Assembly (NCBI GenBank): GCA_910589035.1 | Contig: CAJUSI010000015.1 | Coordinates: 53,226 to 117,225, forward strand | Reading direction: 5' to 3' | DNA from: an uncultured Acetatifactor sp. | GTDB lineage: Bacteria > Bacillota > Clostridia > Lachnospirales > Lachnospiraceae | Length of the DNA stretch: 64,000 bases | Part shown: positions 25,047 through 34,900 of the stretch, piece after piece | Layout: each line of letters opens with the position of its first letter | Position numbering within the stretch: the stretch's first letter is position 1 | Notes under the pieces: model-generated | What the model was told of the DNA's origin: nothing | Databases searched by the model: none | Seen by the model: the letters and a program-made list of their open reading frames with translations, nothing else | Position numbers and translations under genes: made by a program

Positions 25047-26453
25047 CTATTCCCTTCCGTCCCAGCAATAAGTACACAGCTTGCTTCTGTCAATTCCGAC
25101 GGAAGCCATCATATCATCCAGCCTGTGATAGCGCAGGCTGGTGAAATTCAGCTGTCTGCCGATCCGGCTCACCATCTCCGCATATTCCTCCCTGTCGGGA
25201 TCCGCGTAATTCTTCAGGTCGATTGTCCTGCCATCCTGCTCCATCTCCTTTATGACTCTTCTGGCAATCAGATCCATCTCGGAGGTGGAACGGGAAAAGT
25301 TCAAATACTTACAGCCGTACAGAAGAGGAGGGCACGCGGGCCGGATATGTACCTCCTTCGCACCGCTCTGATAGAGGAATTCCGTGGTCTCCCGCAGCTG
25401 CGTGCCTCTCACGATGGAGTCGTCGATCAGCAGCAGGCTCCTTCCCTCTATGAGATCCTGCACCGGAATCAGCTTCATTTTGGCAATCAGGTTCCTTTTG
25501 GTCTGGATCACCGGCATGAAAGAACGGGGCCAGGTGGGCGTATACTTGATAAACGGTCTGGAAAAAGGGACTCCCGACCGATTCGCATACCCTATGGCAT
25601 GGGCGATTCCGGAATCCGGCACCCCGGCCACGGTGTCCGGTTTCACATCATCCCTCTCCGCCAGCAGAGAGCCGCAGTTATAGCGCATTTTCTCCACGCT
25701 GACTCCCTCGTAGGAAGAAGAGGGATACCCATAGTATACCCAGAGGAAGGTACATATTTTCATATCCTTTCCGGGCTGTATCAGGGTATGCACCCCTTCC
25801 GGATCCACCACAGCAATCTCTCCCGGTCCCAGCTCCCTGTGAAATACATACCCCAGATTCAGATAGGCGAAGCTCTCAAAGGACACACAGTATGCCCCCT
25901 CCTTTTTCCCGATGGAGACGGGCGTTCTGCCCAGCCGGTCCCTGGCGGCATAAACTCCCTTCGGGGTCATGACCAGAATGGTCATGGAGCCCTCGATGAC
26001 CTCCTGAGCGTATTTGATGCCCTCCACCAGATTGTCCCTCTGATCCACCAGTGTCGCCACCAGCTCCGTGGCGTTAATATCCCCCCCGCTCATCTCAAGG
26101 AAATGGGCATGTCCTCCGGAAAAGAGCTCCTGGGTCAGCTTTTCCGCATTGTTGATCCTGCCCACGGTGGCAATGGCGTAGGTTCCGTGGTGGGAACGGA
26201 CCATCAGCGGCTGAGGCTCGAAATCCGAAATGCACCCAATACCGATACTCCCCCTCATCTCGTTCACATCCTTGTCGAACTTGGTGCGGAAGGGAGCGTT
26301 CTCTATATTATGGATAGCTCTGTCGAACCCCTTCTTCCTGTCATAAACCACCATGCCTGCGCGCCTGGTTCCCAGGTGGGAGTGGTAATCTGTCCCAAAA
26401 TACAAATCAAAAACACAGTCCTCCTTTGCCGCAACGCCAAAAAATCCTCCCAT
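25047..26453 (-). CDS. purF: Amidophosphoribosyltransferase-like protein lacking Cys nucleophile
   Basis: A 468-residue PurF-like protein: N-terminal Ntn glutaminase fold, C-terminal phosphoribosyltransferase domain with the PRPP loop LLLIDDSIVRGTQL. In canonical PurF the residue after Met1 is the glutaminase nucleophile Cys. Here the start reads MGGFFGVAAKEDC, so that cysteine is replaced by Gly, although TDYHSHLGTRRAGM keeps the rest of the fold. A clade of such PurF paralogs exists in Clostridia and Bacteroidetes as I recall. It may use free ammonia or have another role. Upstream GGGAGG supports this start, so Cys has not been missed by a wrong start. Confidence 0.85.
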   Translation of the reverse strand: MGGFFGVAAKEDCVFDLYFGTDYHSHLGTRRAGMVVYDRKKGFDRAIHNIENAPFRTKFDKDVNEMRGSIGIGCISDFEPQPLMVRSHHGTYAIATVGRINNAEKLTQELFSGGHAHFLEMSGGDINATELVATLVDQRDNLVEGIKYAQEVIEGSMTILVMTPKGVYAARDRLGRTPVSIGKKEGAYCVSFESFAYLNLGYVFHRELGPGEIAVVDPEGVHTLIQPGKDMKICTFLWVYYGYPSSSYEGVSVEKMRYNCGSLLAERDDVKPDTVAGVPDSGIAHAIGYANRSGVPFSRPFIKYTPTWPRSFMPVIQTKRNLIAKMKLIPVQDLIEGRSLLLIDDSIVRGTQLRETTEFLYQSGAKEVHIRPACPPLLYGCKYLNFSRSTSEMDLIARRVIKEMEQDGRTIDLKNYADPDREEYAEMVSRIGRQLNFTSLRYHRLDDMMASVGIDRSKLCTYCWDGRE

Positions 26454-26509
26454 GACTTTTCCTCCCTGCCTTCCGCAAATCTATTTTGATATAGTGGTAT
26501 CAACCTCTT

Positions 26510-27961
26510 TTATACATTGATTTCGGCCTTCACGCCCAGAAGTTCCTTATTTTCCTCCAGAAGAGGACGGATTACATCCGCCAGGAAAGCCTCCACCTGT
26601 TCCTTAGATCTCCCCACATATTTTGCGGGATCCATGGTCTCCTGAAGCTCCTCGATGGTCATATTGAATGCGGGATCTGCCGCGATCAGCTCCAGGAGAT
26701 TATTCTCCCTTCCCTCCGCCTTCACATTCCGTCCGGCCTCCATGGACAGCTCCCGGATGCGCTCGTGGAGTTCCTGCCGGTTGCCTCCCAGCTTCACGGC
26801 ATCCATCATGATATTCTCGGTGGCCATAAAGGGCAGCTCGCTGCGCAGACGCTTCTCAATCACCTTCGGATACACCACCAGGCCGTCAGCCACGTTCAGG
26901 CACAAATCCAGGATACCGTCCACAGCCAGAAAGGCCTCCGGAATAGACAGTCTCTTGTTGGCGGAATCATCCAGCGTCCTCTCAAACCACTGAGTCGCAG
27001 CGGTGATGGCCGGATTCAGCGCATCGATCATCACATATCGGGAAAGGGAGGCAATCCGTTCGCTGCGCATGGGATTGCGCTTGTAGGCCATGGCCGAAGA
27101 TCCGATCTGCCCCTTTTCGAAAGGCTCCTCCACCTCCTTGAGATGCTGGAGCAGGCGTAAGTCATTGCTCATCTTGTGGGCGGAGGAGGCTATCCCCGCC
27201 AGTACATTGGCCACCCTGGTGTCCGTCTTTCTGGAATAGGTCTGCCCCGACACGGGGAAGCATTCCTGAAATCCCATTTTCCGGGCTATCATGGAATCAA
27301 TCCTGTCCACCTTCTCCTGATCCCCGTCAAAAAGCTCCAGGAAGGAAGCCTGAGTGCCCGTGGTGCCCTTGGAACCCAGAAGCTTCATGCCGTCCAGCAC
27401 ATAGTTCAGATCCTCCCAGTCCAGATAGAATTCCTGCAGCCACAGGGAAGCGCGCTTTCCCACGGTGGTGGGCTGGGCAGGCTGGAAATGGGTGAAGGCA
27501 AGGGTGGGCAGGGCCTTGTATTCCTCCGCGAAATCCGCCAGCGCCGCCATGACATTTGCCAGCTTCTTCCGAAGAAGCTTCAGGCCTTCCGTCATGATGA
27601 TAATATCCGTATTGTCCCCCACATAGCAGGAGGTTGCCCCAAGATGGATGATCCCCGCCGCTTTCGGACATTGCTGTCCGTAAGCGTACACATGACTCAT
27701 GACATCATGGCGCACCTCCTTCTCCCTGGCCTTCGCCACCTCATAATTGATATCGTCGGCATGGCTCTTTAATTCTTCTATCTGCTCATCCGTGATAACG
27801 GGCTTCCCGTTCTGGCTTAAGCCCAGCTCCTTCTCTGTCTCCGCCAGGGCTATCCACAGCTTTCTCCAGGTCTTAAACTTCATATCCTGAGAAAAAATAT
27901 ACTGCATTTCCCTGCTGGCATACCGCTCTGATAAAGGACTCACATACCTGTCTGTACTCAT
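26510..27961 (-). CDS. purB: Adenylosuccinate lyase
   Basis: A 483-residue enzyme of the fumarase/aspartase superfamily that releases fumarate from SAICAR and adenylosuccinate. The start MSTDRYVSPLSERYASREMQ at 27961 has GGAG seven bases upstream. The open frame continues to 28324, but that part is a leader with tandem repeats. The signature GSSAMAYKRNPMRSERI is intact, and HLGATSCYVGDNTD carries the substrate loop. First gene of a purB-purF-plsC unit. Confidence 0.95.
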   Translation of the reverse strand: MSTDRYVSPLSERYASREMQYIFSQDMKFKTWRKLWIALAETEKELGLSQNGKPVITDEQIEELKSHADDINYEVAKAREKEVRHDVMSHVYAYGQQCPKAAGIIHLGATSCYVGDNTDIIIMTEGLKLLRKKLANVMAALADFAEEYKALPTLAFTHFQPAQPTTVGKRASLWLQEFYLDWEDLNYVLDGMKLLGSKGTTGTQASFLELFDGDQEKVDRIDSMIARKMGFQECFPVSGQTYSRKTDTRVANVLAGIASSAHKMSNDLRLLQHLKEVEEPFEKGQIGSSAMAYKRNPMRSERIASLSRYVMIDALNPAITAATQWFERTLDDSANKRLSIPEAFLAVDGILDLCLNVADGLVVYPKVIEKRLRSELPFMATENIMMDAVKLGGNRQELHERIRELSMEAGRNVKAEGRENNLLELIAADPAFNMTIEELQETMDPAKYVGRSKEQVEAFLADVIRPLLEENKELLGVKAEINV

Positions 27962-28031
27962 TTTTACTCTCCTGTTCTCATTCTGCAGCCGCCTGGGGCC
28001 GCTGCCGTCTTTTTTGCCATATTCCCAAATC

Positions 28032-28076
28032 CTCAAAGAGGATTTCCTCAAAGAGGATTTCCTCAAAGAGGATTTC
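28032..28076. repeat. Three tandem 15-bp self-complementary repeats upstream of purB
   Basis: CTCAAAGAGGATTTC occurs three times without mismatch. Each unit with its flank forms AAATCCTC-aaa-GAGGATTT, so three small hairpins lie in a row 70-115 bases before the purB ATG. In the purB frame they would read SSLRK repeats, but that frame is not thought to be translated. The remaining leader 27962-28320 shows no gene. Confidence 0.85.
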
Positions 28077-28320
28077 CTGCCCTTGACCTTACTGCCCCGG
28101 ATTTTTCGGGGAATTCCTTTCTTACTAGTATAATCCACGCTAATTAACCATATGTTTATCGCCGTGAATAAAACAATGAAAGCCGGCACTGCCAAACGTA
28201 CTGAACATAGGGTTATTAACCTTGATTTATACCAGTGCTTCCTCCCCGGCCTTTCGGGCCTTCTGCGGAATAGCGTTTTGCATTCTCCGAAAAATATCAT
28301 AACCCACAAACAGAATTTCG

Positions 28321-29496
28321 TCAATAGCCATTGTCCTGCCTGTACTGCTGCACCGTCTCCATAATCTCGGACGCATAAGCGGGATATTGATTGGCAATAT
28401 CCAAGATTTCCTGCATGGCTGTTTCCGCGATATTATTGTTGTAATCCATTTGCTTGCGCAGTGTCTGTCTGCGCAGGATCAGGTCATGGCGCATTTCCAC
28501 CATCTCCCTTTTATCCAGCAGGGCCGCCGCCTGACCCACCCATCTCTCGGGGGAGACCACCCGGTAACGGGATATTTTCTCAAGCAGCTGGCGGCGGCAA
28601 TACTCCGCCTTCGCCTCTGCCTCCGCATACTGCCGCCTTGCCTCCTTCTCCTTCTGATATCTCTTCCAAAGCTTTTCCAGAGCAGCCACACTGTCCGTTC
28701 CGTATTTCATATAGAGATAATCCGTCAGATTCTTGTTGTTGACATAGCGGATCTTTACCTTATTCTGCAGCTGTATCAGCTTATTGACGGCAAGCTCCAC
28801 CCTGTGCAGCTCCCTCTCCCCGTCCGTATACTTTACCCAGGAGACCGTCACTGCCACCGCCACCGCTGCCACCGCCACAAGATACCCCGCCCTGGCATTC
28901 ATATCAAAGACAAACTGCAGCACCACAAGCATGATCATGCAGAGTGCAAACGCCGTCAGGAAAATCACCGTCATTCCCCGCAGGTTGTTCATAATATTCT
29001 CCAGCTCCTGCCTGCGGTACTCATATGCGTGACGCTCCCTGTCCAGCCGCTGCAGATCCGCCCTGACCTTCTCCGCGTATTCTTCGCATTCCCCCAGCTT
29101 GGAGATCCCTTCCTGAATCTCATCCTCCTGCTCCCGCAGACGGTAGAAATCCGTTTCGCTCATATTTTGTTTCCCGCCCTGGTACCTCTGGCTTTCCTTT
29201 TCCAGCGTCACAAGCCGTCCGGCGATATTGTTGAGCGTCTCCCTCTCCTCCCGGGGCAGCGCCTCTATTTCCTCCATATCCGCCAGATAGGAGGTGATCA
29301 GTGAGTATTCCCCTGTCAGCAGGTTCTTCTCCCTGTTCGCCTCATCGATCTGTTCCAGACAGCCCGAGACATACCGGCGGCGCTCTTCCTCATTCTCAAA
29401 GTTTACATTCTTCCTGTCATAGACCACATTTTCCCAGTCTTCTTCCACTATATCACGGTACTTTGTTCTTCTTAATAGTCTGGCTAAAAATCCCAT
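28321..29496 (-). CDS. Coiled-coil protein with two membrane helices (cluster gene 4)
   Basis: A 391-residue protein. A long charged coiled coil (about 45-170) leads into two adjacent hydrophobic helices (TVIFLTAFALCMIMLVVLQF and GYLVAVAAVAVAVTVSW, about 175-220). A second coiled coil follows (KYQKEKEARRQYAEAEAKAE) and a C-terminal helical tail. No enzymatic motif is seen. It is the last gene of the DUF5717/DUF5716 cluster, 76 bases after the TPR-like gene. A membrane-anchoring or scaffold role fits. Family not recognised. Confidence 0.75.
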   Translation of the reverse strand: MGFLARLLRRTKYRDIVEEDWENVVYDRKNVNFENEEERRRYVSGCLEQIDEANREKNLLTGEYSLITSYLADMEEIEALPREERETLNNIAGRLVTLEKESQRYQGGKQNMSETDFYRLREQEDEIQEGISKLGECEEYAEKVRADLQRLDRERHAYEYRRQELENIMNNLRGMTVIFLTAFALCMIMLVVLQFVFDMNARAGYLVAVAAVAVAVTVSWVKYTDGERELHRVELAVNKLIQLQNKVKIRYVNNKNLTDYLYMKYGTDSVAALEKLWKRYQKEKEARRQYAEAEAKAEYCRRQLLEKISRYRVVSPERWVGQAAALLDKREMVEMRHDLILRRQTLRKQMDYNNNIAETAMQEILDIANQYPAYASEIMETVQQYRQDNGY

Positions 29497-29572
29497 TTCA
29501 CATTACTCCCTGCTCCGCAATATCCGGACTGCTCCTCTCAGGAGCCCGGATTCTGCCGCGGCATATCCTTCC

Positions 29573-30412
29573 TCACATCCGATAAGCATCCTTCAATGCC
29601 TGGGTCAGGCGTTCGCCCTCCTCGTCATAGGCCTGTCTGTCAAAGCTCCTCAACTCCCTCCTGTTATACAGGCGAAGGTACTCCGGCTGCCGTTCCCATT
29701 CCCCCATGGCTGCCTCAAGCTTTTTTTCCAGCTTCAAGGTGCAGGCGTGCCATTCCTCGTGCCCGGCCACAAAGGCCACATAATCCTCCTCGGAAAGCAT
29801 CATGCGCATCGCACCCAGATAATCCGTCAGATAGTCGTCGCCGCCCTCCAGCTCGTAAGCCTGAAGGAAGCATTCGGCAGCCCTTTCATAATGCATCAGC
29901 CCGATATACGCTACTCCCTTATTATGCCACAGGGACGCCAGGCAATCCGCCGCCGGAATCCCCGTGCCTTCCTTTTCCATCTCCCGCCACTGCCGCAGGA
30001 GTTCCTCATATCCCTTTGCGGCGGACTGGTACTTCTTCTTCTCCACCAGATAATCCGCCTGGCGCTTGCGCTTCTCTATTCCGCTTAAGCCCGCGCCCTT
30101 CTTCAGCGCCTGCTCTGTCTCTTCCACGCAGGCCTCGTCGTACAGCCCCACATACCTGAGAATGGTCACCACAAAAGTGCTGAGAACCCCTTTCTTATGC
30201 ACAAGGGGATGGAGGGCCCTGGCAAGCTCCCGCAGGCCGCATTCCCGCTCTATCCAGTTTAACAATCCGTCGTTCAACAGCGACAGATCCAGTAAAAACG
30301 CATTTTCCTTCATACAGTAGCAAAGCTCCTCCATGCTGAATACATTCATCTCCAGCCCCGGAATATGATAGGGAGCCTTGGCATACTCTCCCACACAGAT
30401 ACTGACCCGCAT
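29573..30412 (-). CDS. TPR-like protein (cluster gene 3)
   Basis: A 279-residue protein from the ATG at 30412 (MRVSICVGEYAKAPYHIPGL). The frame extends 19 codons further without a good ribosome site. An N-terminal domain of about 110 residues is followed by helical repeats resembling TPR units (CLASLWHNKGVAYIGLMHYE then RAAECFLQAYELEGG). It has no signal peptide and no catalytic motif. It follows the DUF5716 gene by about 150 bases and precedes the coiled-coil membrane gene. In this setting it is probably an adaptor of the same complex. Confidence 0.75.
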   Translation of the reverse strand: MRVSICVGEYAKAPYHIPGLEMNVFSMEELCYCMKENAFLLDLSLLNDGLLNWIERECGLRELARALHPLVHKKGVLSTFVVTILRYVGLYDEACVEETEQALKKGAGLSGIEKRKRQADYLVEKKKYQSAAKGYEELLRQWREMEKEGTGIPAADCLASLWHNKGVAYIGLMHYERAAECFLQAYELEGGDDYLTDYLGAMRMMLSEEDYVAFVAGHEEWHACTLKLEKKLEAAMGEWERQPEYLRLYNRRELRSFDRQAYDEEGERLTQALKDAYRM

Positions 30413-30565
30413 CGCAACTCTTTCCTCTTTCTCTTTCCCAATCCCGGCAGGCCGGAATCCAGATTTCACCGCTCTGCACGAAACTTCCGCTCCAATCCTC
30501 CGGCCAGTCAGGCAGGCCGGAACACCGGCGTCCGCCGCGGCAGACCATATTACGGCTTCGAATAT

Positions 30566-31879
30566 CTAATAAATCGGAATCTCTTCCTTCCATACCTTTC
30601 CCGCGGACACCCGGAACTCTCCGAAGCCCAGGTCCTGGACTTCCACCGAAAGACAATTCTCCTCCTTCAGGAAGAAATGCAGCCGAAGCCTTGCAATATT
30701 TCCCGAAAGACCCTCCAGGGCAATCCCCACCGACCTTCCTCCGTTTCCCGAGGCACTGTGAATCAGAGGGGTAATCAAAAGCGCAAGCTCATTGCCGTCC
30801 TGAATATACACCTCCAGAGTCCTCTCCGCTTCATACCAGTTCACGCCGGCGTCCAGCAAAGCATAATAGGACTCTTCCCCCTGCCTGAGTATCTTCATTC
30901 CGATATTCGCCCTCAGCTTATCGTTTCCCAGGAAGACATACGCCTTTCCGCTCTCGCCGGGAAGCAGCCTTTCCTGCATGCCGATGCAGGCTCCCTTGCT
31001 GAAGAGATTATTGCCCTGGAAGACTCTCCTGCCCTTACAGAGATAGCGCAGGGAATACTTCATCCAGTCCTCCCCAAAGCCGTCCCCGATCAGGTATATG
31101 CTTCCCAGTGTTTCACCGCCGCATACCTCCTCCGCTATCCGCAGGAAGGCGGCATCCAGCATCTCCTTCTGCTCCTGTCCGAGCTCCACGGGGGAGTCCT
31201 CCCCTTCCGGCCCGTATCCTTCCCCGAAGGCGTATTCCAGGAACTGATACCTGCTCTCTTCCACAAATACTACAATGGGTGTGGTCCGCTTATTGGATTC
31301 CATGCGAAGCACCCTGATTCCCCCCTGCCTGTACTCAAAAAGAACTGACGGATAGATTCGAAGCTCCCAGGGCTGGCGCAGCATATAGCAGTAAAAGCTT
31401 TCCGCATAGCTCTGGACAGCCACCCGGTTCACCCTGAGCTGAATGCTCTCCACAATATGCGTCAGAACCTCCAGAATCCTGCGGTCCAGCACGGAACATG
31501 TGACCATGAGCGCATGGATCCTGGAACTGACCTGAGCCAGCAGCCCCAGGCTCTTCTTGAAGAAAAGCGCCAGCAGCGCCACTGGGTCGAAGCTCTCCCC
31601 GTCTATCATCACGGTCTCCCCGTCCATGGCAAGCGATACCAGGTTCTCCACCAGAATTCCTTCCTGTCCGTCGGCGCAGCGCAGAGCCTCTCTGCCGTAC
31701 AGCCATTGGTTCGTCCCGTATCTCTTGCAGAGGACAGCGGGAATATTGTAATTCTGCGCCCCCGCCACCTGAGAAAGCGTCTCCGGCTCCCTGCCCTCGG
31801 AAAGGGCGTAGCTGATCTGACAGTATTTATTTCCCAAATCGTATCCCACAATCAGTTTATCATTATTCAGAAAACCCAT
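30566..31879 (-). CDS. DUF5716 actin/Hsp70-like protein (cluster gene 2)
   Basis: A 437-residue protein that I assign to DUF5716. The start has the phosphate-1 pattern of the actin-Hsp70 ATPase fold (LIVGYDLGNKYCQISYAL), and a later segment IYLIGDGFGEDWM resembles the adenosine-motif loop of that superfamily. The C-terminal 120 residues are beta-rich and may act as a substrate or partner domain. It is therefore likely an Hsp70-like or actin-like ATPase of unknown client. Thirty bases separate it from the large DUF5717 gene, so the two are almost certainly co-transcribed. Confidence 0.85.
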   Translation of the reverse strand: MGFLNNDKLIVGYDLGNKYCQISYALSEGREPETLSQVAGAQNYNIPAVLCKRYGTNQWLYGREALRCADGQEGILVENLVSLAMDGETVMIDGESFDPVALLALFFKKSLGLLAQVSSRIHALMVTCSVLDRRILEVLTHIVESIQLRVNRVAVQSYAESFYCYMLRQPWELRIYPSVLFEYRQGGIRVLRMESNKRTTPIVVFVEESRYQFLEYAFGEGYGPEGEDSPVELGQEQKEMLDAAFLRIAEEVCGGETLGSIYLIGDGFGEDWMKYSLRYLCKGRRVFQGNNLFSKGACIGMQERLLPGESGKAYVFLGNDKLRANIGMKILRQGEESYYALLDAGVNWYEAERTLEVYIQDGNELALLITPLIHSASGNGGRSVGIALEGLSGNIARLRLHFFLKEENCLSVEVQDLGFGEFRVSAGKVWKEEIPIY

Positions 31880-31909
31880 GCCGCCTCCCCGTTTCCTGTA
31901 TCCTGCCGT

Positions 31910-34900
31910 CTATTTCAGAGCAAACAGCCTGCCTCCCAGATAGTCCTTCCTGTAATATTCCTCCAGGAGATCGTCCATGGTGTCGCAATCCTGCAGGGAT
32001 TTTGCAACCGCAATATCATTGATAAGCCGGTAACGGCTGTCCTCATCCCTTCCGCCGTCATCGCTTTTCTGAAGGGTGCCGCTCTCCGTAACCTTCTCTT
32101 CCCCCTCATTTTCCTCAGTGATATAATACTGCAGGCTTTCCCCGAAGAAGAGTATGAATTCCTTACAGAACACCCCTCCGTACACTTCTCTCATATATTC
32201 CGAACGATATCCGTCCGCCGCTCCGTTTTCGCGCAGAATCGAATAATGGATACAGACTCTTGCACGGGAACCCGTACGATACTCGATCATGGTTTTATCT
32301 GCCAGCTCCCGCTGCATCTCCCGGCATTCTCCAAGCTTTCTGAAGAAGCTTAAGTGGATTCCCTCCGTCAGCATTTCCTCCATCAGCTCATTTATAATAT
32401 TCCCCGTCTCTTCGTCAATCTCCTGATGATTTTCCGAGAAATATTTCAGGAACGCAAGCTTGCACACCTTCTGCATGGGTTTCCCTTCCGCGTACATACG
32501 GTGCATCTCACGGAACACCTCGCTCTCCATAACCCGTTCCCCCACAAAGCAGTCATGGGCGCATTGAATGAGGAACGCCTCCTCCACCCCGTCCTTTGGG
32601 CGACAGGAAATATAGTAATGGAAGATCTCCATTTTCTCTCCCACATATGCTCTGGAATACAGCATCTGAACCAGGAGCCTTTCGCTGAAGGCAGTGCAGT
32701 CCATGTCAAAGGCTCTCGCCGCCTTCCAGATGTCCCGCATGTTTCTCGTCATTCCCCGGTAATTCCGGAGCAGGTACTCCAGCAGCACGCTGTCGGCCTT
32801 TCCTCTGTGGAATACATACACCGCGGCGGCCGTCATCAGCATGTCTTCCTTCCCGTCTCTCTTCTCCGTCATAGCGCCCAGCAGCCGCACCAGCAGCTTT
32901 ACATCTACAAAGTAGGGACCGTACGTCTCCACCCACTGCCACGCCAGCTCATAGTTTCCGCGTAATATCATGAATTTCACAACGGTACCGCGTTCTTCCC
33001 AGTTCAGTGCCTCCGCCGGGATCGTCTTCAGGAATTCATCCAGCGCCCTCATATCCTCCATATCATAGTAATACTGCAGAATGCGCAGATACAGCTCCCT
33101 TTTGATCCGGCTGTCCGCATAATCCGAAGCCACAATCCGCAGCTCTCTCTTTATCCTCTCCTCCGGTTCCTCCCGGTATGCGCTCTCTCCCTCGCAAAGC
33201 CAGAGATCAAACCCGGGATTCCTGACGGCAACAGGAAGCAGCAGCTTCAGAAATCTGCCCGGCATCATCAGCTTTTCCATGGTGTACTCTACATTTTTGA
33301 GGAAAAGATTCCCGGCATCGTCCTCAAATACAATGGTATACCTGCTTCCGTATATGGCAGCCCATGTACGTCCCTCCGACAGGATATATTCGTCAGGGTA
33401 CCGGTTCCCCGGCTGATACACATATACCTTCTTCAGTCCCGCGTCCTCCACCTGGATCAGATGGGCGAACAAAAGCCTGGAGAGCGCATCGCCGGTCTGG
33501 CTGTCCACTATGCCGGGCCTCAGGAACTTATTGTAGAGATTTGCCAGATGCCTGTCAATATGCCCCTTCCTGATCTGCTCCGTCACAAAATATTCCATTT
33601 TATACTTATATGCTTCATAAATGTCCCCCAGCCTGTCCCGCCGCTGGAGCACATAGTCATAAAGATATGCCATATGGGCATAATCCATATTATTCTGATA
33701 GGAAAAATACTTCAGCACTGCTTTGGGGATGTCCTGATTCCTGTCCAGATTAAGAGAGCGGCAGTAATACTCGTACAGATTGGTAATCCTCAGCTGGCTG
33801 TCCACCCCTGCCTTATACCATTCAAAATACGGCTTCCCCACCTTTCCTCCCTTGATCAGCAGAGCACAGACCTCCTGGAGCAGCCAGGGTTCCTTCCTTT
33901 TCTCATAGAGCCGTTCCAGAATCCGGAACAGCACCTGGGAATACTCCTTCCTTCTGCCCGCAAGGTAGGCTGCCTGCTCCGCCGCCTCCCGTTTCAGCAC
34001 CCCCTGGCGCACACCGTAGTATAATACCTGAATCTCGAATTCCCCCAGCTTCCGCAGCAGGGAAGGATTGGCGTTCACCAGAAAAACCGCCTCAATATAT
34101 AAAACCGGGCTGGTACAGCCCCTTGAAAATACCGTCTCCAGAAAAGTCCATTTGCTTGTGTCCGACCTGCGGTAATCCTCCGACAGATACAGGAGCAGCC
34201 AGGCCACACGCCAGTTCGTATTGTTCTTTCGGAAAATATGTTCCACATCCTCCGCCACCTTGTTGACATACTCCTCCTCCCCGTGAATCAGGGTGGTAAG
34301 ATAAAGGTAATACGCCAGCAGGGAGTCCTCCGGGCTGCGCTTTTCAAACAAATCCGATACATGATCCAGTATCCATCCGGCCTCATTGTACCGCTCCTCC
34401 GTAATCAAAAGCTGTGCCTGAAACAATCTGGCCGAAATGTCTTCCTCATCCATTGCCACCAGTCTCTCCACCAGCTTGCCCGTCTCTCTCAGCCATGTGG
34501 AGGTGCCGATCTTGCGCAGCCGGAAGGCCTGATAGAGTTCCATCAGGTGCACCCTGTCCCGCTTCCCTGCCAGTTCCTGATTGTGCCAGATGCTTCCCCG
34601 GCCGAAACGGACCGTCACGGGCAGCTCTATCCTTACATAGGAATTGTACAGGCAAATCCGTCCGAAATTCTTCCCCCTGCGGCAGAGTGTCCCATCAACA
34701 TACACGGGCAGCCTGCAGCGGTTTCCCAGGAAATCATCATCCGTTAAGATTCCCTTCTCCGTAAACAGAAAGTCTCCCTTGCATTCCACGGAAAGCTGTG
34801 TAAATCCCCATCCATTGCGGGTGATCAGCAGGCCGCTCTCCCTGACTGCGCCGGCAGGATCGTACTCCTCCAGTTCCAGGAACAGCTCCGTCTCCTCCAC

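Noticed and set aside
27962..28324. N-terminal extension of purB by 121 codons
   Set aside because: The extension contains a tandem hairpin repeat and lacks family similarity. ATG at 27961 has a good ribosome site and the normal adenylosuccinate lyase start.
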